Origin: Calothrix anomala FACHB-343
GTDB taxonomy: Bacteria; Cyanobacteriota; Cyanobacteriia; Cyanobacteriales; Nostocaceae
DNA length: 58,676 nt
NCBI RefSeq assembly: GCF_014696435.1
Contig: NZ_JACJQG010000063.1
Span: 1-58,676 of the forward strand
Reading direction: 5' to 3'
Position numbers and translations under genes: made by a program. Numbering within the stretch: the stretch's first letter is position 1; each line of letters opens with the position of its first letter. The notes beneath the pieces are model-generated. The model was not told where the DNA came from, made no database searches, and worked only from the letters and a program-made list of their open reading frames with translations. Below, piece by piece: positions 41,932-51,523 of the stretch.

Positions 41932-43734
41932 ATGAGAATTTTATTGGTTGAAGACGATGATTTGCTGGCTCAAGCTGTAGCAATACATCTAACTAAACAA
42001 CATTATGTAGTTGATATTGCTGCTGATGGACAAGAGGCTTGGGAGTTTGTAAATGTTTGTAACTATGATTTAATTTTGCTCGATATCGTTCTGCCCAAGC
42101 TAGATGGTATTAGCCTTTGTCAACAATTACGGCAACAAGGCTATCAAATGCTGATTCTGCTGTTAACTGCAAAAGATACCAAGACTGATAAAGTTATGGG
42201 TTTAGATGCAGGCGCAGATGATTATGTTGTTAAACCTTTCGATTTTCAAGAGTTATCGGCTCGGATTCGCGCTTTACTTCGTCGGGGAAATTCTTCTTTA
42301 CCTCCGGTTTTAGAATGGGGACATTTACGTCTAGATCCGAGTAGTTTTGAAGTAACTTATGATAGTCAAACTCTACATTTAACCGCCAAAGAATTTAGTA
42401 TTTTAGAACTTTTTTTACGCAACAATCAGCGCGTATATAGTCGGAGTGCAATTGTAGACTTATTGTGGGGTGCGGAAGAAGATCCACCAGCAGCAAATAC
42501 TATTAAGTCTCATATTAAAAGTCTGCGGCGAAAACTGAAAGCAGCAGGTGCTAACTATGATTTTATTGAAACGATTTATGGTGTGGGTTATCGCTTAAAA
42601 CCCTTATGTCAGGAAATCGAGCCACAAGCAACACAAGAGCAGCAGCAAACTTTGTTAACAGCCGTTGCTCAGGCGCGAGAGGTTTTTAAAGCTAAAGTTG
42701 GCTCGCGCATTGCTGTATTAGAGCAAGTAGTCAATAGTTACAGACAAGGTATTATTCATACTCAACTGCTTGCTGAAGCAGAGCAAGAAGCTCATAAGCT
42801 AGTTGGTTCGTTGGGAAGTTTTGGTTTTATTGAGGGTTCACAATTAGCTGAGGAAATAGAAGATTTACTTGAGGGTAAAGCATTTATCTCCGTATCAGAG
42901 TGTTTACGTTTAGATCAACTCGTGATGCAGTTACAACAGGAGTTAGATAAAACTCCTGTTGAGCTAATAAATAGTGAACCTCGTCAAAATCTGCTACTTG
43001 TAGTTAGCAATCATGCAGAAGTAGTAGAACCTTTAGTTAAAGAAGCTGCAACTGAGGGAATGAAAGTGAAGATTGTCAATCATCTTGCTGCTTTAGATGA
43101 TGCGATCGCATTTTCAAACCCCAATGCAATTTTACTTGACTTAAGTATTGGTAATTACACTCAAGATAGCTTAAATTTTGTTAAGGAGTTGTCTAGGCGA
43201 TCGCCTGCAATACCTACATTAGTAATTACAGACAAGAATAATTTTCTTGAGCGTCTCGAAGTAGCGCGTGCTGGCGGACGCTCTTTTTTACAGAAATCTC
43301 TGCCACCCCAGCAAATTTTACAGGCGATTACTCAAGTCATACAACCAACTCAGATCACTGGTAAAAGAATCATGGTTGTTGATGATGAACCAAAAGTCTT
43401 AACTGATATACAAAAACACTTGGTACCTTGGGGAGTAAAATTAAATACCTTGAATGATTCACGACGCTTTTGGGATATGTTCTTAGAATTTTCTCCCGAT
43501 TTATTGATTTTAGATGTAGATATGGCTGATATAAATGGCATCGATATTTGTCAGGTAGTACGCAATGAACCCAACTTTAACTCATTACCAGTGTTGTGTA
43601 TTATTGATAGTTTAGATGCAAATATTGTTGAGCAGTTATTTGCAGTTGGCGCTGATGATTGTTTGAGTAAGCCTATCCTATGTGCAAAACTTATCAACCG
43701 CATTTTTAACCTCTTAAAACGAACTCAACCTTAG
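41932..43734 (+). CDS. Five-domain response regulator (REC-wHTH-Hpt-REC-REC)
   Basis: 600 residues. The N-terminal receiver has D8/D9, D51 and K101. An OmpR-type winged helix spans about 128-225 (LTAKEFSILELFLRN, NTIKSHIKSLRRKL, YGVGYRLKP). An Hpt domain at about 245-330 has His288 in AHKLVGSLGSFGF. A second receiver-like domain (about 352-470) lacks the N-terminal acidic pair. A third receiver (about 481-600) has the acidic pair and K. It can accept, store and pass phosphate and bind DNA, so it is a strong candidate to control genes here. Confidence 0.9.
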   Translation: MRILLVEDDDLLAQAVAIHLTKQHYVVDIAADGQEAWEFVNVCNYDLILLDIVLPKLDGISLCQQLRQQGYQMLILLLTAKDTKTDKVMGLDAGADDYVVKPFDFQELSARIRALLRRGNSSLPPVLEWGHLRLDPSSFEVTYDSQTLHLTAKEFSILELFLRNNQRVYSRSAIVDLLWGAEEDPPAANTIKSHIKSLRRKLKAAGANYDFIETIYGVGYRLKPLCQEIEPQATQEQQQTLLTAVAQAREVFKAKVGSRIAVLEQVVNSYRQGIIHTQLLAEAEQEAHKLVGSLGSFGFIEGSQLAEEIEDLLEGKAFISVSECLRLDQLVMQLQQELDKTPVELINSEPRQNLLLVVSNHAEVVEPLVKEAATEGMKVKIVNHLAALDDAIAFSNPNAILLDLSIGNYTQDSLNFVKELSRRSPAIPTLVITDKNNFLERLEVARAGGRSFLQKSLPPQQILQAITQVIQPTQITGKRIMVVDDEPKVLTDIQKHLVPWGVKLNTLNDSRRFWDMFLEFSPDLLILDVDMADINGIDICQVVRNEPNFNSLPVLCIIDSLDANIVEQLFAVGADDCLSKPILCAKLINRIFNLLKRTQP

Positions 43735-43823
43735 GTGGATTTAATATCAGTATTTTAGTAGCTATTTTAAATTACATAGGTAGACAAAATTGCTAAAAAT
43801 AACAGCAACCTTGGGGGTGCATT

Positions 43824-44915
43824 GTGCGGTTGGGACAATTAATCGGCTTTCTCGCTCTTGTTATATGTCTTTACATTTCGTGGCAAATTCGGCAAATTCT
43901 GTTAGTGATATTTGCAGCCATAGTTTTAGCGACAATTCTCAATCAAATCGCGATTTTTTTCCAAAGATTTCGTATTAAGCGGGGTATTGCCGTTACTATC
44001 TCAGTTGTGCTTGTGCTGCTTGTTTTAGTTGGTTTCTTTGCCCTGATTGTGCCGCGTCTTGTAGAGCAATTGCAACAATTTAGTGATATTATGCCTATGG
44101 CATTAGAACGGTTGCGATCGTGGAATAACTGGTTACTAAATGTTATTCCTGACCAAATGCTAGAAAATATTCGAGGGTTGAGATATATAACTCAAGGTTT
44201 ACAATCTTGGTTAGATCAACTAATTAATAACTTCTTTTCATTGCTTAGTAGGTCTTTGAGCATTGCTTTAGGATTATTGCTCTTTGTTGCCCTCACTATC
44301 ATGCTCTTAGTTAATCCAGCGCCATATCGCCAAGGATTTATACTTTTATTTCCTGCTTTCTATCGTCGGCGGATTGATCAAATTTTAGATAAGTGTGCAG
44401 CATCTTTAACTGGCTGGATCAAAGGCACACTTTTGACGATGTTACTTATCGCCACATTGAGCTATATTGGCCTATTAATTTTAGGAATACCATTACCACT
44501 AGTAAACGCTGCTTTGGCTGGATTGCTAGAGTTTATTCCCAACCTAGGCCCAACATTGAGTGTAATTCCACCTGCACTTTTAGCCTTGAGTGTAGCGCCT
44601 TGGAAAACTGCTGCGGTGGTAGCTCTATACTTTGGTATCCAGCAGTTTGAAAGCCTAGTTATACTACCTTTCATTATGAAAAGTCAGGCCGATGTATTGC
44701 CAGCAGTTACTTTGGTAGCAGTAGTAATTTGTGGTAACTTTTTTGGCTTTTTAGGTGTGTTTCTGGCTGTACCATTGGTAATTGTGCTGCAAACTTGGAT
44801 TAAAGAAGTTTTAGTAAAAGATATACTCAATAATTGGCAGGAATATAAAAAAGATAATCAAGTAACACAACCTTTAATTACAGATAATAAGCAAGCTAAT
44901 TCAGTCCTTAAGTAA
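43824..44915 (+). CDS. AI-2E family transporter
   Basis: 363 residues from GTG 43824, supported by GGGGGTG before it. Eight membrane helices are arranged 3+5, with the family's long middle region (about 85-150) and the PLVNAALAGLLEFIPNLGPTL block. Although named after autoinducer-2 export (TqsA), many members transport other solutes or exchange Na+/H+. It may follow the regulator in the same transcript (90-bp gap). Confidence 0.85.
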   Translation: MRLGQLIGFLALVICLYISWQIRQILLVIFAAIVLATILNQIAIFFQRFRIKRGIAVTISVVLVLLVLVGFFALIVPRLVEQLQQFSDIMPMALERLRSWNNWLLNVIPDQMLENIRGLRYITQGLQSWLDQLINNFFSLLSRSLSIALGLLLFVALTIMLLVNPAPYRQGFILLFPAFYRRRIDQILDKCAASLTGWIKGTLLTMLLIATLSYIGLLILGIPLPLVNAALAGLLEFIPNLGPTLSVIPPALLALSVAPWKTAAVVALYFGIQQFESLVILPFIMKSQADVLPAVTLVAVVICGNFFGFLGVFLAVPLVIVLQTWIKEVLVKDILNNWQEYKKDNQVTQPLITDNKQANSVLK

Positions 44916-45030
44916 CTGATCTTGTCACCTAAAATTTGCCGATAAATTTAAGGCTGGGTATTATTTTAATAGTAGTGCTTCAGGTATGATTGTTAATTGT
45001 AGAGTCTGTCTTTTGCGTTGTAATTCTAAC

Positions 45031-45633
45031 TTATCGTCTACCTCCACGAGTAAGCGAATACTCAGATGTTGCAGAATTATTTGTCCATTCTTGTAATGCA
45101 AAAAGACTAATTAAAGCTGCAATTCCAGCCCCTAAAGAGTCCATAACTAAATCGATAATCGTATCATCTAAGCTTTCAATAACTTCAGTACTCAAAATTT
45201 TGCCAGCCGACCATTCCATAACCTCCCATACAGCACCAATAGCAATACCAAAACTAGTAATAGTTAGTAAATACAAAATTCTATGATTCCGAAAAATATT
45301 CAACATGGAACTATAAACTAAAAAACTCAGTGCTAAGGTAATTGCAAAAGTTGTATAAGCATGAACAATTTCATCATAGGGCCCCGGCATATTAAATAAA
45401 CCCCAAACCCAGCCGATCGCATTTACCAAAGCTGCTACTACAAATAAAAAATCAAATAAAGTTGGTAATTTGTCATCCCGAATTACAAATACCAGAGATG
45501 CTATCAAAAAAAATCCTAAAGCTAAAGCATTTACCCAATTACCCTGAACTGAGGCAAAAATTACAAATATTGCTAATAGTGCTTGTCCTACCCAAGCTAA
45601 TAATCGATATCCTCGCCAATTTATAGTTTTCAT
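45031..45633 (-). CDS. DUF2238 (YjdF-type) membrane protein
   Basis: 200 residues with six membrane helices. Conserved acidic and His positions of the family are seen: YDEIVHAYTTF (about 93-103), GAVWEVMEW (about 135-143) and DDTIIDLVMDSLGA (about 157-170). Function unknown. The ATG overlaps the stop of the upstream DUF2254 gene by 4 bases, so it is the last gene of a three-gene operon. It converges with the AI-2E gene across a 115-bp gap. Confidence 0.8.
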   Translation of the reverse strand: MKTINWRGYRLLAWVGQALLAIFVIFASVQGNWVNALALGFFLIASLVFVIRDDKLPTLFDFLFVVAALVNAIGWVWGLFNMPGPYDEIVHAYTTFAITLALSFLVYSSMLNIFRNHRILYLLTITSFGIAIGAVWEVMEWSAGKILSTEVIESLDDTIIDLVMDSLGAGIAALISLFALQEWTNNSATSEYSLTRGGRR

Positions 45634-47000
45634 TTTTTGCTCTTATGTTCGATAAAATTCCAATTTTTAATTGTATTGTTGTAGTCTAAAGCTTTAATTA
45701 CTGCATGATACTTTCGCTCTACATCTTGGCAGTCTTGCTCTTGCAAAAGCCCTTCTCGACTATCTTGTAAAATCATGTCAGCATGACGCTTGAGGGATGT
45801 AGAATATTGCCGATTGTTTGTATAGTTAGCGATAGTCGCTATAGCTTCTAACAACCTAATAGTTACTCCTACATCCGAATTACCATATTGCCGAATTTGG
45901 TTAAAGGCACGATCAAGTAATTCTGTAAAATTAGTTCCTGGGGCAATAATGCGTAGTTTGTGGTTTTGATCGTAGCGGTAAGGTGAAGGAAAATCCCTTT
46001 GAACTAATTGGCAAAAACCTGCACTGAGTCTGTCAATACAACGAATTGCTGTGAATGGATCGTTGATACCCGGAGAGATGGCCCGTAAGGCAATTTCTAC
46101 TAATTGATCTATGGGAAATTCTATATCTTGCTGCTCTGTACGTTCCATACCTAAAATAAAGGCATCATTGATTTGTTTGACAAGTTTGGAATTCACGCTT
46201 TTTTGGGGAAAAATTCTGACTAAATCGCTACCTCTAACTAGAAATTTTCCTGGTCGAGTTTCCAAGCGAATCAGCAGATTATCCTTGCAAGCAATATTCA
46301 TAATTTCTGCGTCATCTATGGCTTGCAGATAACCTGTTTTCATCACTGGAATCGGGTATGATTCCTCCTCAAAAAACATGGGAATTGATGCAGTAACATC
46401 TTGTTCGGTTTGATCTTCTCCAACTTTTTCTGGAAACAGGCGCTTGATTGTTTTATCTAAATCATGACTGACATTGATAATGACATGGGATGCCTGAATA
46501 ATAGTTGAAGCATGATGGATAAAATAAATCAGGACACCAATGCTAATAATTGCTAGTAAAATACCGACTGTCACAGAAAGTTGCGGCACAAATAGGCTGT
46601 ATCCGTCCCCTTCTCCATGAATCGTCCGCAGTACCAGCAAGCAGTAAATAAATGTACTAAGAAATGTCCCCAGAGCAAATTGATTACCCGTATCTTGCAT
46701 AAAGTTACGTAGCAACCGAGGGCCAAAATTGGATGCAGCAAGCTGCAGGGCAACAATTGTAATTGAAAAGGCTGTAGCCGCAACACTCACCATCGAACCT
46801 GCAACAGCTTCCAGTAGCGATCGCGCTCCATCTGCACCACCAGTATAAATCCACCAGTAATTAATATCTGCATTGCCAGAGCGGTCAAGATTTAGCATAA
46901 TGAATGCCAAAGCTGTAGCCGCTATCGCCATAACTGCGGGAATAAACCAGTAGCTTGAGTGCAGTTGATCCCAAAGCTTGCTTAACTTAACATTTCTCAT
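45630..47000 (-). CDS. DUF2254 membrane protein
   Basis: 456 residues. Four membrane helices in the first 170 residues (signature GSMVSVAATAFSITIVALQL, then ASNFGPRLLRNFM) and a 280-residue cytoplasmic C-terminal domain with DPFTAIRCIDRL. Typical DUF2254, function unknown. The ATG overlaps the stop of the MscS gene upstream by 4 bases, so translation is coupled. Confidence 0.85.
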   Translation of the reverse strand: MRNVKLSKLWDQLHSSYWFIPAVMAIAATALAFIMLNLDRSGNADINYWWIYTGGADGARSLLEAVAGSMVSVAATAFSITIVALQLAASNFGPRLLRNFMQDTGNQFALGTFLSTFIYCLLVLRTIHGEGDGYSLFVPQLSVTVGILLAIISIGVLIYFIHHASTIIQASHVIINVSHDLDKTIKRLFPEKVGEDQTEQDVTASIPMFFEEESYPIPVMKTGYLQAIDDAEIMNIACKDNLLIRLETRPGKFLVRGSDLVRIFPQKSVNSKLVKQINDAFILGMERTEQQDIEFPIDQLVEIALRAISPGINDPFTAIRCIDRLSAGFCQLVQRDFPSPYRYDQNHKLRIIAPGTNFTELLDRAFNQIRQYGNSDVGVTIRLLEAIATIANYTNNRQYSTSLKRHADMILQDSREGLLQEQDCQDVERKYHAVIKALDYNNTIKNWNFIEHKSKK

Positions 47001-48133
47001 TGTTCGTCAAATTGAGAATCTATGTTGCCATTCCCATCATGAGAAGAACGTTTTTGCGCCAGGAACCTTAGAGAATCGCTGATGCGGCGAGGCTTTGGTA
47101 CTTCCCGATTACCAGATGGCCAACCTTCGCGCTGACGGGAGCGATCGCCATCTGTCTCTTCAGTTTGGTCATGGAATAAAATTTGTTGGGTGGGGAAAGG
47201 TAGATCTATACCATTGGCGGTGAGGGTTTTCTTGATTGCAGTTAAGACGCGATCGCGTGAGGTCAGATCGTCGGCTCTTCTGGGTGGTTTAATCCACCAA
47301 CGGGCGCGGATATTCACAGTACTTTCAGCTAATTCCATCACCAATACATCAGGCGCAGGATCTGACAACACCTCATCAACACTCTGCATTGCTTGGAAAA
47401 TTAATTGCTTGGCTCGGTCAATATCATCACCATAACCAATGCCGACATCATACTCTAAACGACGGTTTTCAAAGGCAGTATTTACAGTCACAGAATTGGT
47501 GAACAATTCCGAATTAGGAATCACAATCCGCCTACCATCATAGGTTCTGATGGTGGTGGCGCGGGTCTCAATATTTTCTACTGTTCCTTCAAAACTTTTA
47601 AAGACTATTTGGTCATTAATTTGAAAAGGTTCAGTGAGTAAAATTAAAATTCCTGCTAAAAAGTTCTGCAAAATATCGCGGAAAGCAAAACCAATTGCTA
47701 CCCCACTGATTCCTAAAAGTTGTACTAAATCACCTGCTCTAAATGTAGGTATGACAATTGATAGAGCGATGAATAGTCCTACGAGAATTGTTGTCCCCTG
47801 TGCTAAACGCCCCAGTACTAATCCTAAGTTGCGGGCTTGACGACGGTTTCTTGTTAACCGTTTGACAACTTTCTTAATTGCCCTCGCAATGAGAAAGAAG
47901 ATGACAAAGACAATTAATGCCAACACCATATTAGGAAGCAGTGCAATAAATCCATTGAGCATGTCTTGAATTTGCTTCCAAACTACGGATATTTCTGCAT
48001 TCATGTTACTTGCTGTGACTGATAAACTAAAGATGAAAATTCCAGCGTTGAGAAGTGACACTGGTAGTAAATAGCCAAAAAGACTAGTACAAAGCCTACC
48101 AGCAATAAATAGTGCTTTATTGCTGGTGGACAT
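46997..48133 (-). CDS. Small-conductance mechanosensitive channel (MscS family)
   Basis: 378 residues. An extra hydrophobic N-terminus (about 10-40) may be a cleavable signal; a start at ATG 48004 would omit it. The TM3 pore helix is GDLVQLLGISGVAIGFAFRD, followed by the MscS beta domain (FQINDQIVFKSFEGTVENIE, RATTIRTYDGRRIVIPNSEL) and the alpha/beta vestibule. The tail (about 320-378) is basic, Ser-rich and probably disordered. Expected role: pressure release on osmotic downshock. First gene of an operon with DUF2254 and DUF2238. Confidence 0.88.
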   Translation of the reverse strand: MSTSNKALFIAGRLCTSLFGYLLPVSLLNAGIFIFSLSVTASNMNAEISVVWKQIQDMLNGFIALLPNMVLALIVFVIFFLIARAIKKVVKRLTRNRRQARNLGLVLGRLAQGTTILVGLFIALSIVIPTFRAGDLVQLLGISGVAIGFAFRDILQNFLAGILILLTEPFQINDQIVFKSFEGTVENIETRATTIRTYDGRRIVIPNSELFTNSVTVNTAFENRRLEYDVGIGYGDDIDRAKQLIFQAMQSVDEVLSDPAPDVLVMELAESTVNIRARWWIKPPRRADDLTSRDRVLTAIKKTLTANGIDLPFPTQQILFHDQTEETDGDRSRQREGWPSGNREVPKPRRISDSLRFLAQKRSSHDGNGNIDSQFDEQ

Positions 48134-48183
48134 CCATAACTTTCTTAATCAATGCATTTGCGATCTGCAAAATTGCACTGAAA

Positions 48184-48843
48184 TTAGCGCATCTGTTGAC
48201 GCTTATCAACAATTTCTACTGTGGAATCATTGCTGGTAGCGGGAGTATCTACAGTTCTTTGGCGATCGCCATACATCTCATCGGCTCTCGAAGGAGTGCG
48301 ATCGGGAGCATTAGAGATGTTATATGTTCTCCAATCACGAACCCCACGACTTCTGAGAATTGAACCAGCACGCTCAATTTCATCACCAAAGCCTTCCACC
48401 ATTACCAAGTAGTCACCTTGGGAAACGCGATCGCCGTAACTTCTGGCTTCTTCCTCTGGAATTCCTAAACCAGTTAGCGCTCCGATAATACCTCCTGCTG
48501 CTGCGCCAATACCAGCACCAGCCAAAGTAGTTGCGAAGGTTCCGGCTGCTAAAAATGGCCCTGCGCCTGGAACCACTAAACTTCCAAGACCGACAAGTAA
48601 ACCGCCAACACCCCCCAAGACTGTACCAGTGACTGCACCAGCACCAGCACCTTCTCGTGCCTCATTATCACTTGTATCTCTCACCTGAGTACCAGCAATT
48701 TGCTCGTTCTGCTCTGTATCTTTCGCCAATACAGAAACTCGATCCATTGAGAAACCTGAGTTTCGCAGTTCATTTAAAGCCTCTTCGGCTGCTTGTCGAT
48801 TAGGAAATGTACCAACTGCACGCTTGTATTGTTGAGTTGTCAT
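48184..48843 (-). CDS. General stress protein with glycine-zipper core
   Basis: 219 residues from ATG 48843; AGGAGG directly ahead rules out the longer ATG 48876. N-terminal YflT/GsiB-like domain (AVGTFPNRQAAEEALNELRN.. GFSMDRVSVLAKD, about 6-45). The glycine-rich amphipathic core, about 70-135, is GAGAGAVTGTVLGGVGGLLVG-like. A second alpha/beta segment (IPEEEARSYGDRVSQGDYLV, about 140-185) and a polar tail follow. A family often induced by salt or heat. A hairpin lies in its leader (48863-48882). Confidence 0.82.
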   Translation of the reverse strand: MTTQQYKRAVGTFPNRQAAEEALNELRNSGFSMDRVSVLAKDTEQNEQIAGTQVRDTSDNEAREGAGAGAVTGTVLGGVGGLLVGLGSLVVPGAGPFLAAGTFATTLAGAGIGAAAGGIIGALTGLGIPEEEARSYGDRVSQGDYLVMVEGFGDEIERAGSILRSRGVRDWRTYNISNAPDRTPSRADEMYGDRQRTVDTPATSNDSTVEIVDKRQQMR

Positions 48844-49332
48844 TTTTCCTCCTAAGACTATGACAAATGTATTCACATTTGTTCAATTACTGTTACAGTC
48901 TCTCTGCTCAAATCAGAATTTTCATCAGCCAAGAGGTTTACTTGTTATCTATCCAAAGTCAGTATTGCACCAGACAGCAAGGCATAAAATCGCAATCATA
49001 TAAAGTTGTAAAAATGCGAATTATAAAAAAATTTTGACTATCATCTCTGACCTATGACTGAAGTTAATGAAAAAATAATTAATTATTATCAAATTAATAG
49101 TTAAACAAGGAAATATTTGTAAAAAGTAATTGACAAATGATGATTTACTGAGATTTTGAGATATCAAAATTGTTTGTCAAATCCAGCAAAATCAATTACT
49201 TGTAAGCGAATATTTGCAGCGCATTGAGAGAATTGCTGCCAAAACTTTTTTTAATTAGTTTTGTATTTATGAGCCTTGGTGATACTTGAGGCTAAAAGAT
49301 TTTGTTGTTGTTTTTCCAAGGAGTATTAGTTT
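48844..49332. other. Divergent intergenic region
   Basis: 489 bp without a gene, between the stress protein (minus) and the peptidoglycan-binding protein (plus). ACAAATGT (48863-48870) and ACATTTGT (48875-48882) form an 8-bp stem with a 4-base loop, 20 bases ahead of the stress protein ATG. This may be an operator or leader hairpin. The rest is AT-rich; no promoter motif shared with other regions was found. Confidence 0.45.
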
Positions 49333-49974
49333 ATGAATACTCAATTTATACGTTCAAAAATTCTTAGAGTTAGCTTGTTCTCAGCATTGGTGTTAGGAGT
49401 GCTACCTGTTAGTATGACACCAGCTAGAGGACAAACAAGCTCTACACTTACCAACATCATAGCTGATGGTAAACTCACTGAATACTCACCATCAACTGCA
49501 CCCATACTTGTTCGTGGTACTGTGACACCAGCAGTCAGAGATGTACAAACCTTCCTAAAGCAGCAAGGGTTTTACAATGGATCGATTGATGGGATATATG
49601 GGCCTAATACATATTCTGCCGTAGTCACTTTTCAGCGATCGCGTAATTTAACTGCCGATGGTCGAATTGACCAAAACACTTGGGAGGCATTGCTGGATGC
49701 CTATAATCGCAACACTCCTGTCAATTCCAATAACCTCAGCCAATACTCGCTAAACACTGCACCTATTCTGACAATTGGTAGCCAGGGTCAAGCTGTTAAG
49801 GATATCCAAGCATTTTTGAAACAGCAAGGGTATTATACAGGTGCTGTTGATGGCATATATGGTTATGCAACTGCTGCATCTGTAGAAGCATTCCAGCAAC
49901 GTTATGCCAATTTACAAAATGATGGCATTGTTGGTCGAAATACTTGGAGTACCATCCTAGATACTGTAAGTTAG
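49333..49974 (+). CDS. Exported protein with two peptidoglycan-binding domains
   Basis: 213 residues with AAGGAG ahead of the ATG. A signal peptide ends near residue 35 (ARGQT). Two PG_binding_1 domains cover about 62-120 and 145-205, each with VRDVQTFLKQQGFYNGSIDG or VKDIQAFLKQQGYYTGAVDG, an IYGxxTxxxVxxFQ core and a final NTW. Paralogue of 31704-32096, which has one domain. No catalytic module is attached. Confidence 0.87.
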   Translation: MNTQFIRSKILRVSLFSALVLGVLPVSMTPARGQTSSTLTNIIADGKLTEYSPSTAPILVRGTVTPAVRDVQTFLKQQGFYNGSIDGIYGPNTYSAVVTFQRSRNLTADGRIDQNTWEALLDAYNRNTPVNSNNLSQYSLNTAPILTIGSQGQAVKDIQAFLKQQGYYTGAVDGIYGYATAASVEAFQQRYANLQNDGIVGRNTWSTILDTVS

Positions 49975-50097
49975 TCTCAACAGTAGCGATCGCACTATTC
50001 TCATAACAATAATATGGCGGTCGCTATTACCGCTATAACAATCTGTCCACAGTGCTGGAAGATAGACCTTGGACTTAGACTGAGCCTAAATATTTGG

Positions 50098-50120
50098 TTG
50101 GGTGTAAAATGGGTGTAAAG
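50098..50120 (-). repeat. Paired TTACACCCA repeats, left set
   Basis: The minus strand reads TTTACACCCATTTTACACCC: two TTACACCC units 12 bases apart, 40 bp from the tRNA fragment. A second pair in the opposite orientation lies at 52379-52400 inside the recombinase gene. They are candidate arm-type binding sites. Confidence 0.45.
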
Positions 50121-50158
50121 ATGATGAGCAAGCCCGAAGTCTTGGAAAATAAAGGTTG

Positions 50159-50208
50159 AATTCACCTTCCCAAGGTGAACTTCGTGGGTTCGAGTCCTTC
50201 TCTTGGTA
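50159..50208 (+). tRNA. 3' half of tRNA-Gly(CCC), likely attachment-site remnant
   Basis: TCACC-TTCCCAA-GGTGA forms a perfect anticodon arm with anticodon CCC. It is followed by a variable region, a T-arm GTGGG-TTCGAGT-CCTTC (one mismatch and one wobble), a 3' acceptor strand TCTTGGT and A73. The D-arm and 5' acceptor strand are missing: the preceding bases cannot pair with TCTTGGT. A tRNA 3' half near a tyrosine recombinase is the usual form of an att site. It is not a functional tRNA. Confidence 0.6.
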
Positions 50209-50783
50209 GTGAAATCAACATAGCTAAAACATCGCTTTCAAATATCAAACGTGTCGAACCTATACCAACCATAAAAGGAGACAGACCTTATCCTACTAAT
50301 GTAAATTATATATTTAGCCGCCTAACTGCTACTTATCAACAACAGTTGCAGAAACTAAAATTGACAAATATTCCTGCTGTTGGGAGTATCGGTTTATTTA
50401 CGGCTGGGCTAGAACCATTAACAGAAACTTTTAAGCAGCCTGGAGAAAATGTTAAAGATGCTGTTGAGCGTTTAACAGCTACATTTCAACTTCTGGTAGC
50501 ATCTCGCATTCTCAAAACTACTTTAAATGCTAATTCTTCTGCTCTAGATGTAGAATTAGCAGTGAATTTAGTCGAGGAGCTCAATCAAATTATTGCCAGA
50601 ATAACTACAGCAAAAGGGAGAACTAATCGTCAGCAACAAAACATTTATGACCGGAAGTTACCTGTAAATAAATTATTTCAATTCCAAGTGAAAAATAATG
50701 AAGATATACCAGTTTACCTGACAATTTTATTGGTTGATTCCAATGGAGGTATTGCGGTCAGAAATTTCTCGATTTGGCTTTGA
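50175..50783 (+). pseudogene. C-terminal part of a caspase-family-like protein (uncertain)
   Basis: 202 codons open from GTG 50175, which lies inside the tRNA fragment; the true gene start is therefore missing. The tail LPVNKLFQFQVKNNEDIPVY then LTILLVDSNGGIAV resembles the C-terminal beta domain seen behind cyanobacterial caspase-like and DUF4384-type proteins. The middle is helical and unassigned. After 50760 it changes to an overlapping frame. I judge it a fragment brought to the tRNA site by recombination. The family assignment is weak. Confidence 0.35.
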
Positions 50784-50904
50784 ATCCCCAGTTGTATTTC
50801 GCGATCGCATTCTCAAAGGAATCGAAGAAACATCTGAAGACGTTTGGACGTGGTTACCAGAGTGGAATTCATGCGGGAATTATTATCGAGGTAGATATTA
50901 TTAA
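50743..50904 (+). CDS. Small ORF or gene remnant (53 aa)
   Basis: ATG 50743 to TAA 50904, overlapping the previous frame by 41 bp. The product starts MEVLRSEISRFGFESPVVF and ends GNYYRGRYY. It has protein-like composition but no recognised family and no clear ribosome site. It may be the shifted continuation of the gene in front or debris of another gene. Confidence 0.25.
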   Translation: MEVLRSEISRFGFESPVVFRDRILKGIEETSEDVWTWLPEWNSCGNYYRGRYY

Positions 50905-50971
50905 TACTCTTACTTTCTCGGTACGATACTTTTATTAGTTAATTTAATAATTACGTAATTTTCTTCGTAAT

Positions 50972-51472
50972 ATGCAAAATTATTATTTAAAGTTTTTTCT
51001 CAAAGGCAAACAAGAACCGTTTATTTATCAAATAACAAAGCAAACAGCAAAACGAGTCGAAGAATTTCTCAGCAACAATCAACTTGTTACAGATGGTGGA
51101 TTTTTGGAAATTGAAGATACAGCCCAACGTCAAAATTTTTACATTAGAAGTTCTTACATACAGATTTGTCAGATTTTATGGGATTTTTCACCTGATGAAG
51201 ATATTAGTGAGAGTGAGGATACCCGTCATTCATTAATGCTGGTTTTAAATGATAGGAACGAGAATTTATATTATTCTTTCGTAAAATCAGAGGAGTTACA
51301 GCAACTTATTGATAACGTAACTATTATGGATAGTGATACGGAAAAGAAATCTTTTGTTAGGGTGATTGACGAAGATGGAGAAGTTAATTTCATCAGAACT
51401 GCGGACATAATATTAATCGGCTATTGCTTTGATGACCTTCCCTATGAAGTTGATGATTTTGAGCCAAATTAA
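50972..51472 (+). CDS. Hypothetical acidic protein
   Basis: 166 residues, strongly acidic in the second half (DEDISESEDT, ending YEVDDFEPN), without signal peptide or membrane helix. The sequence looks mixed alpha/beta with two short hydrophobic strands (IQICQILWDF, IILIGYCFDDL). Not recognised. It lies within the mobile island, convergent to the toxin-antitoxin pair; an accessory or phage-like role is possible. Confidence 0.55.
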   Translation: MQNYYLKFFLKGKQEPFIYQITKQTAKRVEEFLSNNQLVTDGGFLEIEDTAQRQNFYIRSSYIQICQILWDFSPDEDISESEDTRHSLMLVLNDRNENLYYSFVKSEELQQLIDNVTIMDSDTEKKSFVRVIDEDGEVNFIRTADIILIGYCFDDLPYEVDDFEPN

Positions 51473-51523
51473 ATACAAAAATTCGACCTTTAATGACGAG
51501 AACAATCAGGTTGTATACAAGTA

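Noticed and set aside
50159-50208. Functional tRNA gene
   Set aside because: There is no D-arm and no 5' acceptor strand able to pair with TCTTGGT, and the T-stem has a mismatch.
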